Assembly (NCBI GenBank): GCA_949130485.1
Contig: OX422189.1
Coordinates: 1,559,720-1,623,719, forward strand
Source: Agelas oroides
Lineage: Eukaryota > Porifera > Demospongiae > Agelasida > Agelasidae
Direction: 5' to 3'
DNA: 64,000 nucleotides
Both the position numbers and the translations under genes were made by a program. The notes below the pieces were generated by a model. It saw nothing but the letters and a program-made list of their open reading frames with translations, was not told where the DNA came from and did not search any database. Positions 1-10,907 of the stretch are shown here, one piece after another. Every line of letters starts with the position of its first letter. Within the stretch, counting starts at the first letter, position 1.

Positions 1-205
1 TTTTTAAGAAACCACAAAACTCTGAACTCTAAGGCTTTCTACTTCAGGACTTGTAGCCAAGTAGCAGTGAACTTTGTTTTCCTAAAGCCTACTAACAGAG
101 ATTTCACCTATGTATAGCACTGAACTCTAAAGTGTTCGAGCCAAGGTAAACCTGCAGCACTAACCTCCTATGAGCATCTTGGGGTGCGGTTACTTTGCTC
201 GATAA
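1..205. repeat. Direct repeat copy A (~200 bp)
   Basis: This copy and a second at about 564-755 match over their whole length with scattered substitutions and small indels. Both contain the blocks CTACTTCAGG, AAGCCTACTAAC, GAGCCAAGGTAAACCTGCAG and CTTGGGGTGCGGTTAC. A more distant relative of the last two blocks lies at about 35050-35110. No ORF is seen in it. It may be the repeated end of an unrecognised element whose body is 206-563, or a dispersed repeat. Confidence 0.75.
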
Positions 206-563
206 CTAAATAATATAACCCAATATAATACACAGGCCGGAGGAAGCGTTGAACATCCAATCTGAGTTGATATTCGTTAATGGCATGGTGCACTTACCCC
301 ATGAATGAAACTTTGGTAGACCAACAACTCTCCCTTCACCAGCTACACCGCTGTCACCCCTCACAGCGACTCCCGAAGCGATTTGTTTCGCGTACGGACG
401 TCACACGTTCAATATACTACGTATAAAATCATTGCGTGTATTGAGCGCGCTACCATGCTTCGGGCTGATATTACGCGCGCGTAATGCGCGCGAGTATAAA
501 GCGGTGGCTCGCTATTCACGATTGATAAACTGATGTCTGGCTCCTCCCTTGAGGGTAAAGCTT
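206..563. other. Spacer between the direct repeats, no gene seen
   Basis: The stretch has no convincing ORF. At about 465-500 it holds a short CG-rich palindromic run built from GCGCGC units, followed by a TATAAA-like word. This could be the core of the element whose ends are the two direct repeats. I see no firm gene signal. Confidence 0.4.
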
Positions 564-755
564 TTTTTAAGAAACCACAAATCTAAGGGTTTCTACTTCA
601 GGCCTTGTAGCTAAATAGCAGTGAACTTCGTTTTCCTAAAGCCTACTAACAAACATTTTACCTGCGTATAGCACTGAACTCTGAAGTGTTTGAGCCAAGG
701 TAAACCTGCAGCACTATTGCTTATGAGCATCTTGGGGTGCGGTTACTTTGCTCGT
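564..755. repeat. Direct repeat copy B (~200 bp)
   Basis: Second copy of the repeat at 1-205, in the same orientation and ending in the same words, CTTGGGGTGCGGTTAC and TTTGCTCG. The two have diverged by several substitutions, so the pair is not very recent. Confidence 0.75.
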
Positions 756-1661
756 TTTAAATGTGCATTTAAATATTTCCTGAAAATTGAACGTCCTCGT
801 GCAAGGGCAATGCTGGCCAGAGTGCAGCGTTGGCAACTGTAGCGAGACAGCTCAAGTTTAAGCACGCACGGCACCTTACTTCTTGTTTGTCACAGCAGCT
901 ACGGACCATCAATGGCAGGCTGCTAGGTAAGGGTCGTGCATAAACGGCACTCATAAATCCTAGCAATTCAGCTGATCATTTCAGTCTAGCTTAGTGCATT
1001 CATGTGGATGTAGCCATAGTAACTGCTTGCTCAAGCTCGCCCAAGTACAAAATGTGGTATCAGGAGCTTATGAGTGCCACGAAACGGCACAAAGGAGCAT
1101 CAAACTAGTGTAAATTAGTCAATCCCATTCTCTGTCGAATTTGGAGTCTTACAAATACTACACCTTTGTATGTTCACACCTACAGGAGGTGGGCTCTTGA
1201 GAATCCATAGTAGTAACCTCAAAACTCTTATCCATACAAGGCGCATTTAAAGTGTGATTGGACACAGGATGGGTACACTAGTCTGCTGCTCCTTTCGCTA
1301 GTGGTTCATAAGCTCCTGGTGGTACAAATGTTCAAAAATCAGGTTTTTGCATTTGAGGTTGGTAACCTCATCTGGTACATACAAGTGTAGGGTAGATAGC
1401 AGCTGGTCACAATACTGTATACCTGAAATAGGATCACTACTGAGTTCCATTATATGGTAGCTATGTAGCAGCATATTTCAACAACAATGGTATCCACAAG
1501 ATCCACTAACCGATGCACCATAACCCTCCTCATATGCTCTCCTTTCCTACTATAATGGTGCAAATGAACACAATGTGATGATGGTAGGGTGTGGGTTTGA
1601 GGTTAGGCAACTCCAAGTGACTGACCATCACTACCTGCATGTGGTTATACAGCAGACAAAC
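756..1661. other. No supported gene
   Basis: No convincing coding exon is visible on either strand. It lies immediately downstream of the minus-strand death-domain exon, so it may be intron or 3' untranslated sequence of that gene. Confidence 0.4.
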
Positions 1662-1955
1662 CTGTTGTCCGTGTCTGGTACTGCTGCTCTAGCTCAAGAG
1701 CAAGCCTGCTTTGGTCCACTGCATGGCTCCTCAGAGTATCACATAGCTTTGTGAGGGTCGGGAATGGTGGTGCATGGTTTAGCCACCTCTTGAGTACCTC
1801 TTGGAGGTAAGCTGCTGGGGCACCTGGAATAAGCAGGGGTGTGGCTGCAATAGTATCCAGTTCCCCTGACAACAGCCCCAGCTGCAGACCAATGGCATTC
1901 CAGTGACCAGCAATTGACTTGAGATGATTCATGAGGAAGGCCAGGTCATCAGGAT
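1662..1955 (-). CDS. Death-domain exon of a multi-exon gene
   Basis: The exon encodes about 98 residues that read as a death domain. The pattern is W-x2-IG-x2-LGL near the start, a GELD step, then a YLQEVLKRWL helix, a P-x-PT turn, LCDTLR and VDQSRLALELEQQY. That is the usual six-helix spacing, with the conserved tryptophan in the WNAIGLQLGL motif. An acceptor (TTTTTTTGCTAG) precedes the exon and a donor (CAG|GTTTGT) follows it. Its length is a multiple of three in phase 1, the same phase as exons at 3192-3464 and 3535-3597, so the three probably belong to one gene. Death domains are homotypic adaptors in apoptosis and NF-kB signalling. The true C-terminus is not identified. Confidence 0.75.
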
Positions 1956-3191
1956 CTAGCAAAAAAATAACAGAAATGTTACAAAGTCATGTACTATGAG
2001 AACTTATGTAATTCTGGACTGCAGGTGAAGAAAATTCTGCATGTAAGTGCAATATTGTACCAACTAAACCATGCATGTAGTGATGCAGCAAAACTCTATA
2101 ATAGCTATAGCCACAATGTACACAATACATAATGCACATGAAGGTCACTGAACAATCGGAACTGGCAAGTGCTTAACAGCAATAAACAATAGTCCCCACC
2201 AACAGCTATAAACAGTAGGCCTGAAAAGAAGCCTGGGAATGAGGTTATCTACGCCGTTCTTGCAAGGAAATTCCTCCACAAAAATGGCATCCTTTAGATC
2301 ATGGTTGTAGTAAATGCTTCAATATGATTGGTCAACAGCAGGTGTTCTAAATCCCATAGAATACTTGTAAATTCTCATAGAACACCTGTAATTTATTGCT
2401 CAGAGCATGAGGCCATTGTTTTGGCCTTACATTGTCAGTAGTATGTACATAGATTATATATAAACAAATATTTTGATGTGCGTAAATACAAGTATATTTT
2501 GTGTAAATAAGCGAATTTTTGTTTTCAGTAAATCAAAAAAATTGTTTTTCCATTCGAGCGTATGCGGAAGTCCGGTTATTATCCGTACACCACCTCCGTG
2601 AGCAGCGCTGTCTTTGAAACTGGCTGTGTTCTTCGACTGAAGACAACGCTTTGAACAGCCGTTCGTTGTTCTCGGCGTGACCTTTCTTCACCGAGGTATA
2701 TCGTAACCTGCACCCGTACGTTCAGAACACAGGTGAGTTATAGTTCGGTTGTCGAGGTATGTTCCGTTCGCTCGGTTCGCTCTGCAGGGTAGCTAGTCCG
2801 ACGGCTCTTCGTGTCCAAAGCTTTCCGTCGCTTGTGATGGCGGTATTTGCTTCGAAAATATGCTGGAGTTCACAACAGTGCTAGCCATGATCTAAAAAAG
2901 TGAGACACTGAGACCAACGGGATCTACGCGATTTATAAACCCTCGGGCCCCCTAGTAGCGCCCTCGCTGCGCTCGGGACGCTACAGCCCGGGGGCCCTCG
3001 GGTTTCTAAATCGCGTAGATCCCTTGGTCTCAGTGTCTAACTATTATATAGACTATATTTTGAGTACTTTAGTGAACTTACTGAGGTGTTGTTGTGGTAG
3101 CTGACTGAGAGGAGCTTTCTCTGCAAGAAGGTACATGTGTTTGTGAGTCAGTACACATAGCTTGATAGCAGTCATACACGAAACTACGTAC
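1956..3191 (-). other. Probable intron holding a hairpin element
   Basis: This interval separates two phase-compatible exons of the death-domain gene. It is far longer than the other introns seen here (about 70 bp). Part of the excess is a 134-bp hairpin at 2904-3037. The GC-richer part at 2560-2870 contains donor-like GTGAGT and could be a promoter or an unrelated element. An intermediate exon may have been missed. Confidence 0.4.
2904..3037. mobile_element. Short hairpin (fold-back) element
   Basis: The left arm begins GACACTGAGACCAA and the right arm ends TTGGTCTCAGTGTC. The arms continue inward through GGATCTACGCGATTTA and CTCGGGCCCC with few mismatches and enclose a CG-rich loop. The structure could fold almost end to end. 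No target-site duplication is clear, so the family is unassigned. Confidence 0.7.
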
Positions 3192-3464
3192 TGTGCTGGA
3201 GGTGATGTTGAGACACTTCATTGGCATCTTGTTTCCTTTGTGGTAGAGGTGATTTATCAGATGGTGGCAGTTGTGGTAGGGATGGTTCATCAGATGGTGG
3301 CAGTTGTGGTAGGGATGGTTCATCAGATGGTGGCAGTTGTGGTAGGGATGGTTCATCAGATGGTGGCAGTTGTGGTAGGGATGGTTCACCAGATGGTGGC
3401 AGTTGCCTGCTACTAGAGCTCTGTTTCCTTGGGCCACTGTGTCTCTCCTGTAAATGGCCTGTCA
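3192..3464 (-). CDS. Proline/serine-rich repeat exon of the death-domain gene
   Basis: The minus-strand frame opens after the acceptor TTTGCAACAG and ends at the donor CACA|GTACGT. It encodes a hydrophilic segment and then about five 11-residue repeats of the type QLPPSDEPSLP, then QRKQDANEVSQHH. The DNA repeat unit is 33 bp. Length (273 bp) and phase 1 match the flanking exons. A flexible linker ahead of a death domain is the simplest reading. Repeat number is likely to vary between alleles. The open frames on the opposite strand here come from the repeat. Confidence 0.6.
3244..3405. repeat. 33-bp coding minisatellite, about five units
   Basis: Near-identical 33-bp units built on GATGGTGGCAGTTGTGGTAG. 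The unit is a multiple of three, which keeps the frame of the minus-strand exon open through any copy-number change. Confidence 0.9.
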
Positions 3465-3534
3465 CTGTTGCAAAGTTTGAAAGCAAGCCAATGTAATACA
3501 TACCTTAAAAAAATACTTATTTCGCTCAACTCAC

Positions 3535-3597
3535 CCAGTTGTGCATCTTCTTCTGGCTCAACAGTTTGCTGAGGTACTTTGCCTTGCTGCTTTTGTG
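3535..3597 (-). CDS. Small upstream exon of the death-domain gene
   Basis: A 63-bp phase-1 exon between the acceptor ATTATTCACAG and the donor GG|GTGAGT, encoding a Gln/Glu-rich segment (QKQQGKVPQQTVEPEEDAQL). A 70-bp intron separates it from the repeat exon. The three exons found are all phase 1 and multiples of three. The first exon and promoter were not found. Confidence 0.5.
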
Positions 3598-3610
3598 CTG
3601 TGAATAATGC

Positions 3611-3680
3611 AATTTGCACTCAGTAATTTCTTCATCATGCAACAATCATTGTATGATGAAGAAATTACTGAGTGCAAATT
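3611..3680. repeat. Perfect 28-bp inverted repeat (hairpin)
   Basis: The arms 3611-3638 and 3653-3680 are exact reverse complements around a 14-base loop, just upstream of the 3535-3597 exon on the minus strand. It is probably a miniature inverted-repeat element. No target duplication is obvious. Confidence 0.8.
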
Positions 3681-3864
3681 TCATTGTAACTAGCAAAACT
3701 AGCAACTCTGCATGACAGAAAAGTCAGGCTGCATGTGCATGTGTTTTACATGTATATAGTTATGCCCATAGGCAGCAGGAGGGCAGCAGGGAAACTCTGT
3801 TTAGAATCAAACTCATTTCAGTTTACAACCGAGCTGCCTCCAAAAACTACTTTCACAGTAAGTA

Positions 3865-6535
3865 CACTGCAAAAAATGATTAGTTGTTTTAACCACTGAG
3901 CGGTTACCCTGGTTGCAGACAAGCTGAGGAGACAGTGGTTATGAGAAGTTTGTTTTGGTATTAGAGGCTAATTGCATAAGCAACCTGAGCCCAAATCATA
4001 CCTTACAACTGACAACCCTCAGAACATCTGTGAGAGAGTCACTACAACCATAGATAATATAGCTCCGTACCGGGATTGGAAACATCTCACGTGATGCACA
4101 TATCTTCAATAGTTAAGCGCGCGGACACTCCGTGTTACGGTCGTGGGTTGCCTTGAGGGAGAAGGAGCGACCGACCGACAAGCAAAAAAGCTTCAGAAGC
4201 GAGAAGTGTACTTAAGCTGGTGAGTTTTGCGGGGTAGTGTGCGGTTTGGGGAGGGTTGCGCTACAATTAGAACAGTAATTTTTGTCTGATAGTCAAGTTT
4301 AGTGTAGTCATTTTAAACCTTTAAGCAAGCGCCTCTGTTTGTTAAAATTTTGTGTACCAGTTGCTCTCAGTGTAGGTTTATGGCTTTGGTTTAGAGTGTT
4401 TCCGAAGAAAGCTCACAGCCTGAAGTTTTGCATGGTAATAGTATATGATGATATGAACACGTTTTTCTTAAGTTACAGGAAGTATACGGCCATACTTAGT
4501 CTACGGTAGGTAAAGAAGTTTGTGTACCAGTTGCTCTCAGTGTAGGTTTATGGCTTTGGTTTAGAGTGTTTTAGAAGAAAGCTCACAGTCTGAAGTTTTG
4601 CATGGTAACAGTGTATGATGTCATGCACTTTATTGTGGAGGAGTTTGTGGGGGGGATTGTGGTAGTTCCTTTTCGGAGTGCCTATTATTACCACCCATAA
4701 ATTGGTGGCAATAATCGCCACTAAATGCCTATTACCACCGATCCCAATCATTCCATTGTTGCATACAGTTACTATAAGTCTATAAAGAAGCAAACCTTAC
4801 ATGAGAAAGCGTGCTTGTGGCTATGCTGGATTACAGTCATTTTCACTTCTCCATCTTACTAGGTACAAGGTTAAGCTTAATCATTGGCACAAGACTGACC
4901 TGCCACAATACACGGCAACTTCTACAGGGATTCGCGTGATATGCCCATCTTCAGTGTCAAAAGGCTTGTTGTGCCACCAAGAGCACATAAGAACGGGTGG
5001 CTTGAGTAAGAGCGTGTAACTCCATAAGATTTGAAACCGCTCGGATTTTACCTCTAGTACTATGAATAGTAACATGTACTGTTCAGCTGTGGATAGACAT
5101 AAGCCATTGTTGCTAAGCACGTGACCAGGTGTTCTATTTTTAGTACAGCTCAGTAATTTGACCGAACTATGGGCTTCTATTGGAGTTACACTCTCTTAAG
5201 AACTCAAGCCACTTGTTCTTACGTATGTGCTCTTGTGCCACCGATCAGTGTCAATAGTCAGTTTGTGACTTTATTGCCACTAATGCAGTAGCAGTAACCA
5301 ACCAGTAGCGGTAATCACCAGTTTTTTTGGTGGCAATAGCCATGGCCTTTCCTTTTTATAATAGGCCTCTTGTATTTGTGTAACGGCAACGTTCATTCCC
5401 TGTACACCTACAGATATGGGTGGGAGAAATTCCAGTTGGACATGCATTGCAAGAGAAGAGAGGAAATTTGATGGATGAAATGCTATCTTACTCCGTATCT
5501 GCAAGGAACTACCAGTGTTGCCACTCACAGTATTAATTGCAGGACAACTAGTTGATATGTAGCCACTAAGTCTGGTGCAAACATATCACTGCACTCCCAG
5601 CATTCCAATCCCATCACTCGCCATCACTGACTGATGCTCCTGGTCTGCTGGTCCCTGCTTGTACGACAGTGTCGGCTTGATCCTCCACAACAATTCTTTG
5701 GTTGTCAGTGCCAAGAGGTTGTGTACGTCACAATCCCAACATTTTAGCAATACCCAGACTTCAAGAGCAAGGTTGATTATACAGAATTGAAAATGAACAC
5801 TTATCTAAACACCTCCAAAAGGAAGTAACCATAAGCTGTATCTACTTTTTTCAGGCAGGTTTCCTCTACATTTTCTTTGTCTTAATTCAATTGTATAGTG
5901 TATTATTGATATCATGCTGTATAATTTGCTTGCTTTATCAACTTCCAAGAGCAATTATAAAAACCGTTTTTCCTGTAAATTTGACTGTGTGCACACATGA
6001 GGAGCTTCTCTAGTTGTGCTCCATCTTTTGTAGCTGTAGTGCATGTGCTCTCTCCAGTGCATGTACACTGGACGTCCCGACGCGCGCGATAACCTCGCAG
6101 TGGTTTCACGGATCCCCAGGTCGCAGTTCATCATGTACGCGACCGGAAGTACTACTTCCTGCGTAACGCGGAGTGGACGGCATAATTGAGATGTTTCCAA
6201 TCCCGGTACGGAGCTATATTATCTATGCTACAACTACAATTCAAAAATATGATGCTTTTGTGGTGACTCTCTCACAGATGTTCAGTGGTTACTATATCTG
6301 CAAGATCATGCGTTGTTATTGCATGCTCTTTGATACAGGCAGGTGTGACCTCTTTCAAGATGTTCGGTGGTTACTATATCTGCAAGATCAATGTTGCAAG
6401 ACGGTCTGGGAAGCTTCCTCTATGGTTGTATTATGCAATTAGCAAAATATACACTACATAACCACTGTCTCTTCAGCTCCTCTGCAACCAGGGTAACCAC
6501 TCAGTGGTTAAAACAACCAATTTGTTTTTGCAGTG
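3865..6535. mobile_element. Outer inverted-repeat element, ends CACTGCAAAAA
   Basis: The left end (3865-3944) and right end (6456-6535) are inverted repeats of about 80 bp at close to 90% identity, beginning CACTGCAAAAA. A further inverted match, AACATCTGTGAGAGAGTCAC, flanks the inner element at 4049-6227, showing that the inner one landed inside this one. Flanking bases give only TA on both sides. The CACTGC end recalls the Galileo branch of the P superfamily, but the 7-bp duplication expected there is not visible, so the assignment is tentative. No transposase ORF was found. Confidence 0.65.
4042..6234. mobile_element. 2.18-kb non-autonomous element, 7-bp TSD (copy 1)
   Basis: The element proper is 4049-6227, flanked by the exact 7-bp duplication CTACAAC (4042-4048 and 6228-6234). 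The terminal inverted repeats of about 40 bp begin CATAGATAATATAGC and run through CGTACCGGGATTGG. A second copy of almost the same sequence is at 58627-60796. Inside there is a degenerate tandem repeat of about 170 bp spacing (GTACCAGTTGCTCTCAGTG at about 4355 and 4525). No ORF resembles a transposase, so it was probably moved in trans. CA-starting ends with 7-bp duplications suggest the P superfamily, by analogy with Galileo; this is inference. Confidence 0.85.
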
Positions 6536-7270
6536 TATACAAGTTAGTTATAAAAGCTATGAGATCCTCTGCTCTGTTACTGTCATTTGACGTCTATGCA
6601 ATAGCAGAGCGATATAATTTTAACCCAAAACCAAGCAAGCAGCTCAAGTGCTCCTCTGCATGCAGATACTACACTGCTCAGTCAAGTTCAAAGAAACAAT
6701 CTACTTATGTTCAGTGGGCAATTGGAAAAGCAGGGAGTGGGAAACGGGATGGGAATGGGAAACAGGAACAAGAATGGGAAGTTGCACAAAAAGTTGCAAC
6801 AGGACGACATTCCCAGACCGCATTTTAGGCGAAAAGTAGTCTGGGCACTGACTACTAGCACCTTCGCCACTTCCTGAAACACTTCAGACGACCACTTTCC
6901 CTAGCACCATGGATAATATAGTACACGTAGTAGCTACGTGTACTATATTATCCATGCTAGCACCTAGCACCTACACGCTACACATGGTTACAACGGATAT
7001 CTACTTGCATATTTCCGGATATATTTCTTCTGCGCGAGGCATACTCTGCGCATGTGTATTCCTAGTAGTTACATACCCTGGTTACAGACAAGCTGAATAA
7101 TATACATGGTTATCAGAGTTTATGTTGGCTAAGACAAGTGGGAGTTAGTCCAGACCATCTTACCACTGGGGTATATGGAAAAGCAGAAAATGGAAATGAA
7201 ATGTAAATTGAAAATGGAAACCGGAAATGAGACCAGAAATGGAAACCAGAAATGGAGACTGGAAATGGTC
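5844..7270. repeat. Tandem duplication, unit 1 (1427 bp)
   Basis: This unit is repeated at 7271-8697 with no difference that I noticed; all ORFs inside recur with an exact 1427-bp offset. The unit starts within the 2.18-kb element, includes its right end, the right end of the outer CACTGC element, and the 49-bp palindrome at 6908-6956. The duplication is therefore younger than all three insertions. It could also be an assembly duplication. Confidence 0.9.
6901..6963. mobile_element. 49-bp palindromic micro-element, 7-bp TSD
   Basis: The palindrome 6908-6956 begins CATGGATAATATAG and ends with its reverse complement. It is flanked by the exact duplication CTAGCAC (6901-6907 and 6957-6963). 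The ends match those of the 2.18-kb element, so this appears to be little more than two fused terminal repeats of that family. An identical copy lies at 8335-8383 in the second tandem unit. Confidence 0.85.
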
Positions 7271-8697
7271 ACTTTTTTCAGGCAGGTTTCCTCTACATTT
7301 TCTTTGTCTTAATTCAATTGTATAGTGTATTATTGATATCATGCTGTATAATTTGCTTGCTTTATCAACTTCCAAGAGCAATTATAAAAACCGTTTTTCC
7401 TGTAAATTTGACTGTGTGCACACATGAGGAGCTTCTCTAGTTGTGCTCCATCTTTTGTAGCTGTAGTGCATGTGCTCTCTCCAGTGCATGTACACTGGAC
7501 GTCCCGACGCGCGCGATAACCTCGCAGTGGTTTCACGGATCCCCAGGTCGCAGTTCATCATGTACGCGACCGGAAGTACTACTTCCTGCGTAACGCGGAG
7601 TGGACGGCATAATTGAGATGTTTCCAATCCCGGTACGGAGCTATATTATCTATGCTACAACTACAATTCAAAAATATGATGCTTTTGTGGTGACTCTCTC
7701 ACAGATGTTCAGTGGTTACTATATCTGCAAGATCATGCGTTGTTATTGCATGCTCTTTGATACAGGCAGGTGTGACCTCTTTCAAGATGTTCGGTGGTTA
7801 CTATATCTGCAAGATCAATGTTGCAAGACGGTCTGGGAAGCTTCCTCTATGGTTGTATTATGCAATTAGCAAAATATACACTACATAACCACTGTCTCTT
7901 CAGCTCCTCTGCAACCAGGGTAACCACTCAGTGGTTAAAACAACCAATTTGTTTTTGCAGTGTATACAAGTTAGTTATAAAAGCTATGAGATCCTCTGCT
8001 CTGTTACTGTCATTTGACGTCTATGCAATAGCAGAGCGATATAATTTTAACCCAAAACCAAGCAAGCAGCTCAAGTGCTCCTCTGCATGCAGATACTACA
8101 CTGCTCAGTCAAGTTCAAAGAAACAATCTACTTATGTTCAGTGGGCAATTGGAAAAGCAGGGAGTGGGAAACGGGATGGGAATGGGAAACAGGAACAAGA
8201 ATGGGAAGTTGCACAAAAAGTTGCAACAGGACGACATTCCCAGACCGCATTTTAGGCGAAAAGTAGTCTGGGCACTGACTACTAGCACCTTCGCCACTTC
8301 CTGAAACACTTCAGACGACCACTTTCCCTAGCACCATGGATAATATAGTACACGTAGTAGCTACGTGTACTATATTATCCATGCTAGCACCTAGCACCTA
8401 CACGCTACACATGGTTACAACGGATATCTACTTGCATATTTCCGGATATATTTCTTCTGCGCGAGGCATACTCTGCGCATGTGTATTCCTAGTAGTTACA
8501 TACCCTGGTTACAGACAAGCTGAATAATATACATGGTTATCAGAGTTTATGTTGGCTAAGACAAGTGGGAGTTAGTCCAGACCATCTTACCACTGGGGTA
8601 TATGGAAAAGCAGAAAATGGAAATGAAATGTAAATTGAAAATGGAAACCGGAAATGAGACCAGAAATGGAAACCAGAAATGGAGACTGGAAATGGTC
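7271..8697. repeat. Tandem duplication, unit 2 (1427 bp)
   Basis: Second unit of the tandem duplication. It carries a truncated right end of the 2.18-kb element (7271-7654), the right end of the outer element, and the 49-bp palindrome at 8335-8383. The junction falls in the shared word ACTTTTTTCAGG, with no visible target duplication, so it reads as segmental duplication rather than transposition. Confidence 0.9.
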
Positions 8698-9512
8698 ACT
8701 GTTTTCTTCAAAGACTCACAAATAGTGTGCTTTGTCATTACTCTTGTATTCTAGTTAGCAATGGTTACATGACTGTCTTTATGAGTCATGTGCTTTGCCT
8801 TCACTCTTGTACTGTCGTTTGTGATTACGTAATCAGAGTGTTTGACTAGTGCACATGTGGCGAGTAATGTTGCATGGTTCATGTGTGAGAGGGTCTGGAC
8901 ACGAGATTAGCTGCAATCTGACCATGAGAGTAATTTCACTTGGTCTTTGAACAAGGCCAACATTCTTACTCTCGCAGCCTCATTCCCAGACCTTCCCCCA
9001 CTTCCAGTTTTGATCACTTTTGATCAAATGGAGACTTCATACCCACCAGGCCCTACTTTACACAAGCACCTGGTACAATAGCCTCATTCCCAATCATTGT
9101 TCCCCCCAGTATATTTGCCAATACAGAAATACTTGGCAAAGGCCTGGGAACGAGGCTAGGCTATATAGCAAAGCAAGTAATAAAAACCTGGTGGCAGGGA
9201 GAGCTCTGGGAACGAAGCCAACAACATGCAAATCTTGCTAGGACTATGACATCTAAGAGGTTGCATTTCCACTTCTGTTTTTGTTTCCAGTTCGATTTCT
9301 GCATACTGCAAGCAATCATAAACTGGATGGTAGGAAGGCCTGGGAACGAGGCTATGCAAGATCATGGTTGTGAGATAGTCAGCTGCAGCTGCCTCACTGG
9401 TTGTCTTATGTAATTAGGCAACATTAGCCTCTGTTAACCACTGCCAGCTTATCCTAAATGGGTGCTCCTGGGACTGCTGGTGTTACTTGGGACAGAGCAA
9501 TGGAGGCAGGGA
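8698..9512. other. Patchwork of short element ends, no gene
   Basis: The stretch holds several ends of the AGCCTCGTTCCCAGG family, for example 9079-9158, where both ends of a short copy are visible. They are too degraded to show target duplications. No convincing exon is seen, although this is where a 3' exon of the ankyrin gene would be expected. Confidence 0.5.
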
Positions 9513-9652
9513 CTAAACATGCATGGCACCATTGGAGAACCCTCTCACTCTTGGGGCCATTTTTGCCCACAAACTTATGACACTGGCACATGAGAGAACA
9601 AAAATCTGTTGCCCTGGTAATGGTATGTTGGACAGCTTTAAACACAACTTAC

Positions 9653-10685
9653 CAGTACTTTGTGTTGCTACACTGGACAAGTACCGGACTGCATCTTCAT
9701 TGTTATGGTAAATAGCCGTGAGAAACATTTCTTCATATGCACCACTGGCTTTGAGATCACATCTTCGTTCTTCAACAAAATATTTAAGAATATCTGCATT
9801 GCCACAGACAGCAGCTTGGGCAATAGCCCGAATACGTTTAGCACCTCTGCATAGTGGGTTACACTGTCTGTCTTCAGTTAAGTACCTGACGACATTTAAA
9901 TGTCCATTGCCACATGCTGTACCATAGGGTGTTGCAGCTCTTTCGTTGTTATACATAGGGTCACATCCTTTTTCCTTGGTAAGGAATTTCACAATCTCAA
10001 GGTGCCCACACTGACAAGCTAAATGTAATGGTGTGTTTCCGTCATTCAGTTCATAGACCGGATCAATTGACTTCTCATTCACCAGATACTTGACTATGTT
10101 TAAGGCACCTGTCTTGCAAGCAAGGCTAAGGGGTGTGTGGTTGTTGGTAGTCTTACTCATTGGGTTGTAACTTTTTTCTTCAATAAGATATCTTGCAACA
10201 TCAATACATCCAAACATGGATGCCATATGAAGTAGATTCAGTACATAACCTTCAGTCAGGAATGTTTGATTATGGTTGCATCTCTTCTCATCAATAAGAA
10301 ACTTCATTACCTTTAGGTGACCCATTCTACAAGCCTCAAAGACTGGAGTCAAGATGTTGGTGTTGTAACTAACAGCATAATCTGGATTAACTGACTGTTC
10401 CTCAACCAGATATCGGACGACTTCTAGATGGCCACAGTAACAAGCAAAATGGAGAGGAGTTGAGCCTATATCATTTTTAGACATGGGGTCAAGTTGGTGC
10501 TTATCAATCAAGTATTTCGCGATGTTAAGGCTACCACCTAAACATGCACAATGAAGTAGAGTACAACCATTGAAACCTTTTTGCTTGGGATCATAGTCTT
10601 GCTCTTCAATCAAAAGCTTCATCATGTCCAAGTCTGCAACTTGTGCAGCCAATTCAACCGGGTTAAGCGATGATATTTCCGACAT
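9653..10685 (-). CDS. Ankyrin-repeat protein, 5' exon
   Basis: One long minus-strand frame from the ATG at 10685 encodes about 344 residues before a good donor (ACTG|GTAAGT) at 9652. About nine ankyrin repeats follow each other with roughly 34-residue spacing, shown by TPLHxAC-x-GH/GxLxxVKYL patterns such as STPLHFACYCGHLEVVRYL and NTPLHLACQCGHLEIVKFL. The last two repeats are weaker. Nothing else is recognised on the exon, and the N-terminus starts almost straight into the repeats. Ankyrin repeats bind protein partners; no enzymatic domain is visible. A second exon probably lies to the left but was not identified; the residues read past the donor look like intron. Confidence 0.85.
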
Positions 10686-10689
10686 CTTT

Positions 10690-10857
10690 CTTGAGAATGG
10701 GGAAGTTAGCTACCTTGGGAGTGTAGACCATCAAGGGCACATCGACCAGTCGTACGATCGTGTCGCGACGTCGCCAACGGAAAAATCACGTGAATTTATT
10801 TGCACCGTGACGTCATTGTTTCCGCCTAAATGGCGGTCTTCGGTGTGAAGATACACA
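10690..10857. promoter_or_regulatory. Probable promoter region of the ankyrin gene
   Basis: The sequence directly upstream of the ankyrin start is CpG-rich, with CGTACGATCG and GTCGCGACG words and two TGACGTCA-like sites (ACGTCATTG and GTGACGTC) around 10800. No TATA box is clear. The call rests on position and composition only. Confidence 0.35.
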
Positions 10858-10907
10858 GCAGAGACATAGATTGTAAACCTACGTAACGTTACAATCTATG
10901 GCAGAGA
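10858..10907. mobile_element. 36-bp palindromic micro-element, 7-bp TSD
   Basis: The palindrome 10865-10900 begins CATAGATTGTAA and ends with the reverse complement, TTACAATCTATG. It is flanked by the exact 7-bp duplication GCAGAGA (10858-10864 and 10901-10907). It is the shortest member of the CATAGATAAT group found in this window. Confidence 0.85.

Noticed and set aside
1-205. Spliced-leader RNA gene (AAG|GTAAAC word in a repeated unit)
   Set aside because: No Sm-binding site or matching leader was seen, and the copies are too diverged and too few.
3162-3496. Plus-strand ORFs rich in GGS or QMVAVVVGMVH repeats
   Set aside because: They are reverse-frame readings of the 33-bp minisatellite; the minus-strand exon has better splice signals and phase.
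6367-6828. 153-residue ORF, repeated at 7794-8255
   Set aside because: It translates the right end of the CACTGC element and flanking repeat. The composition is not protein-like, and the second copy is only the tandem duplication.
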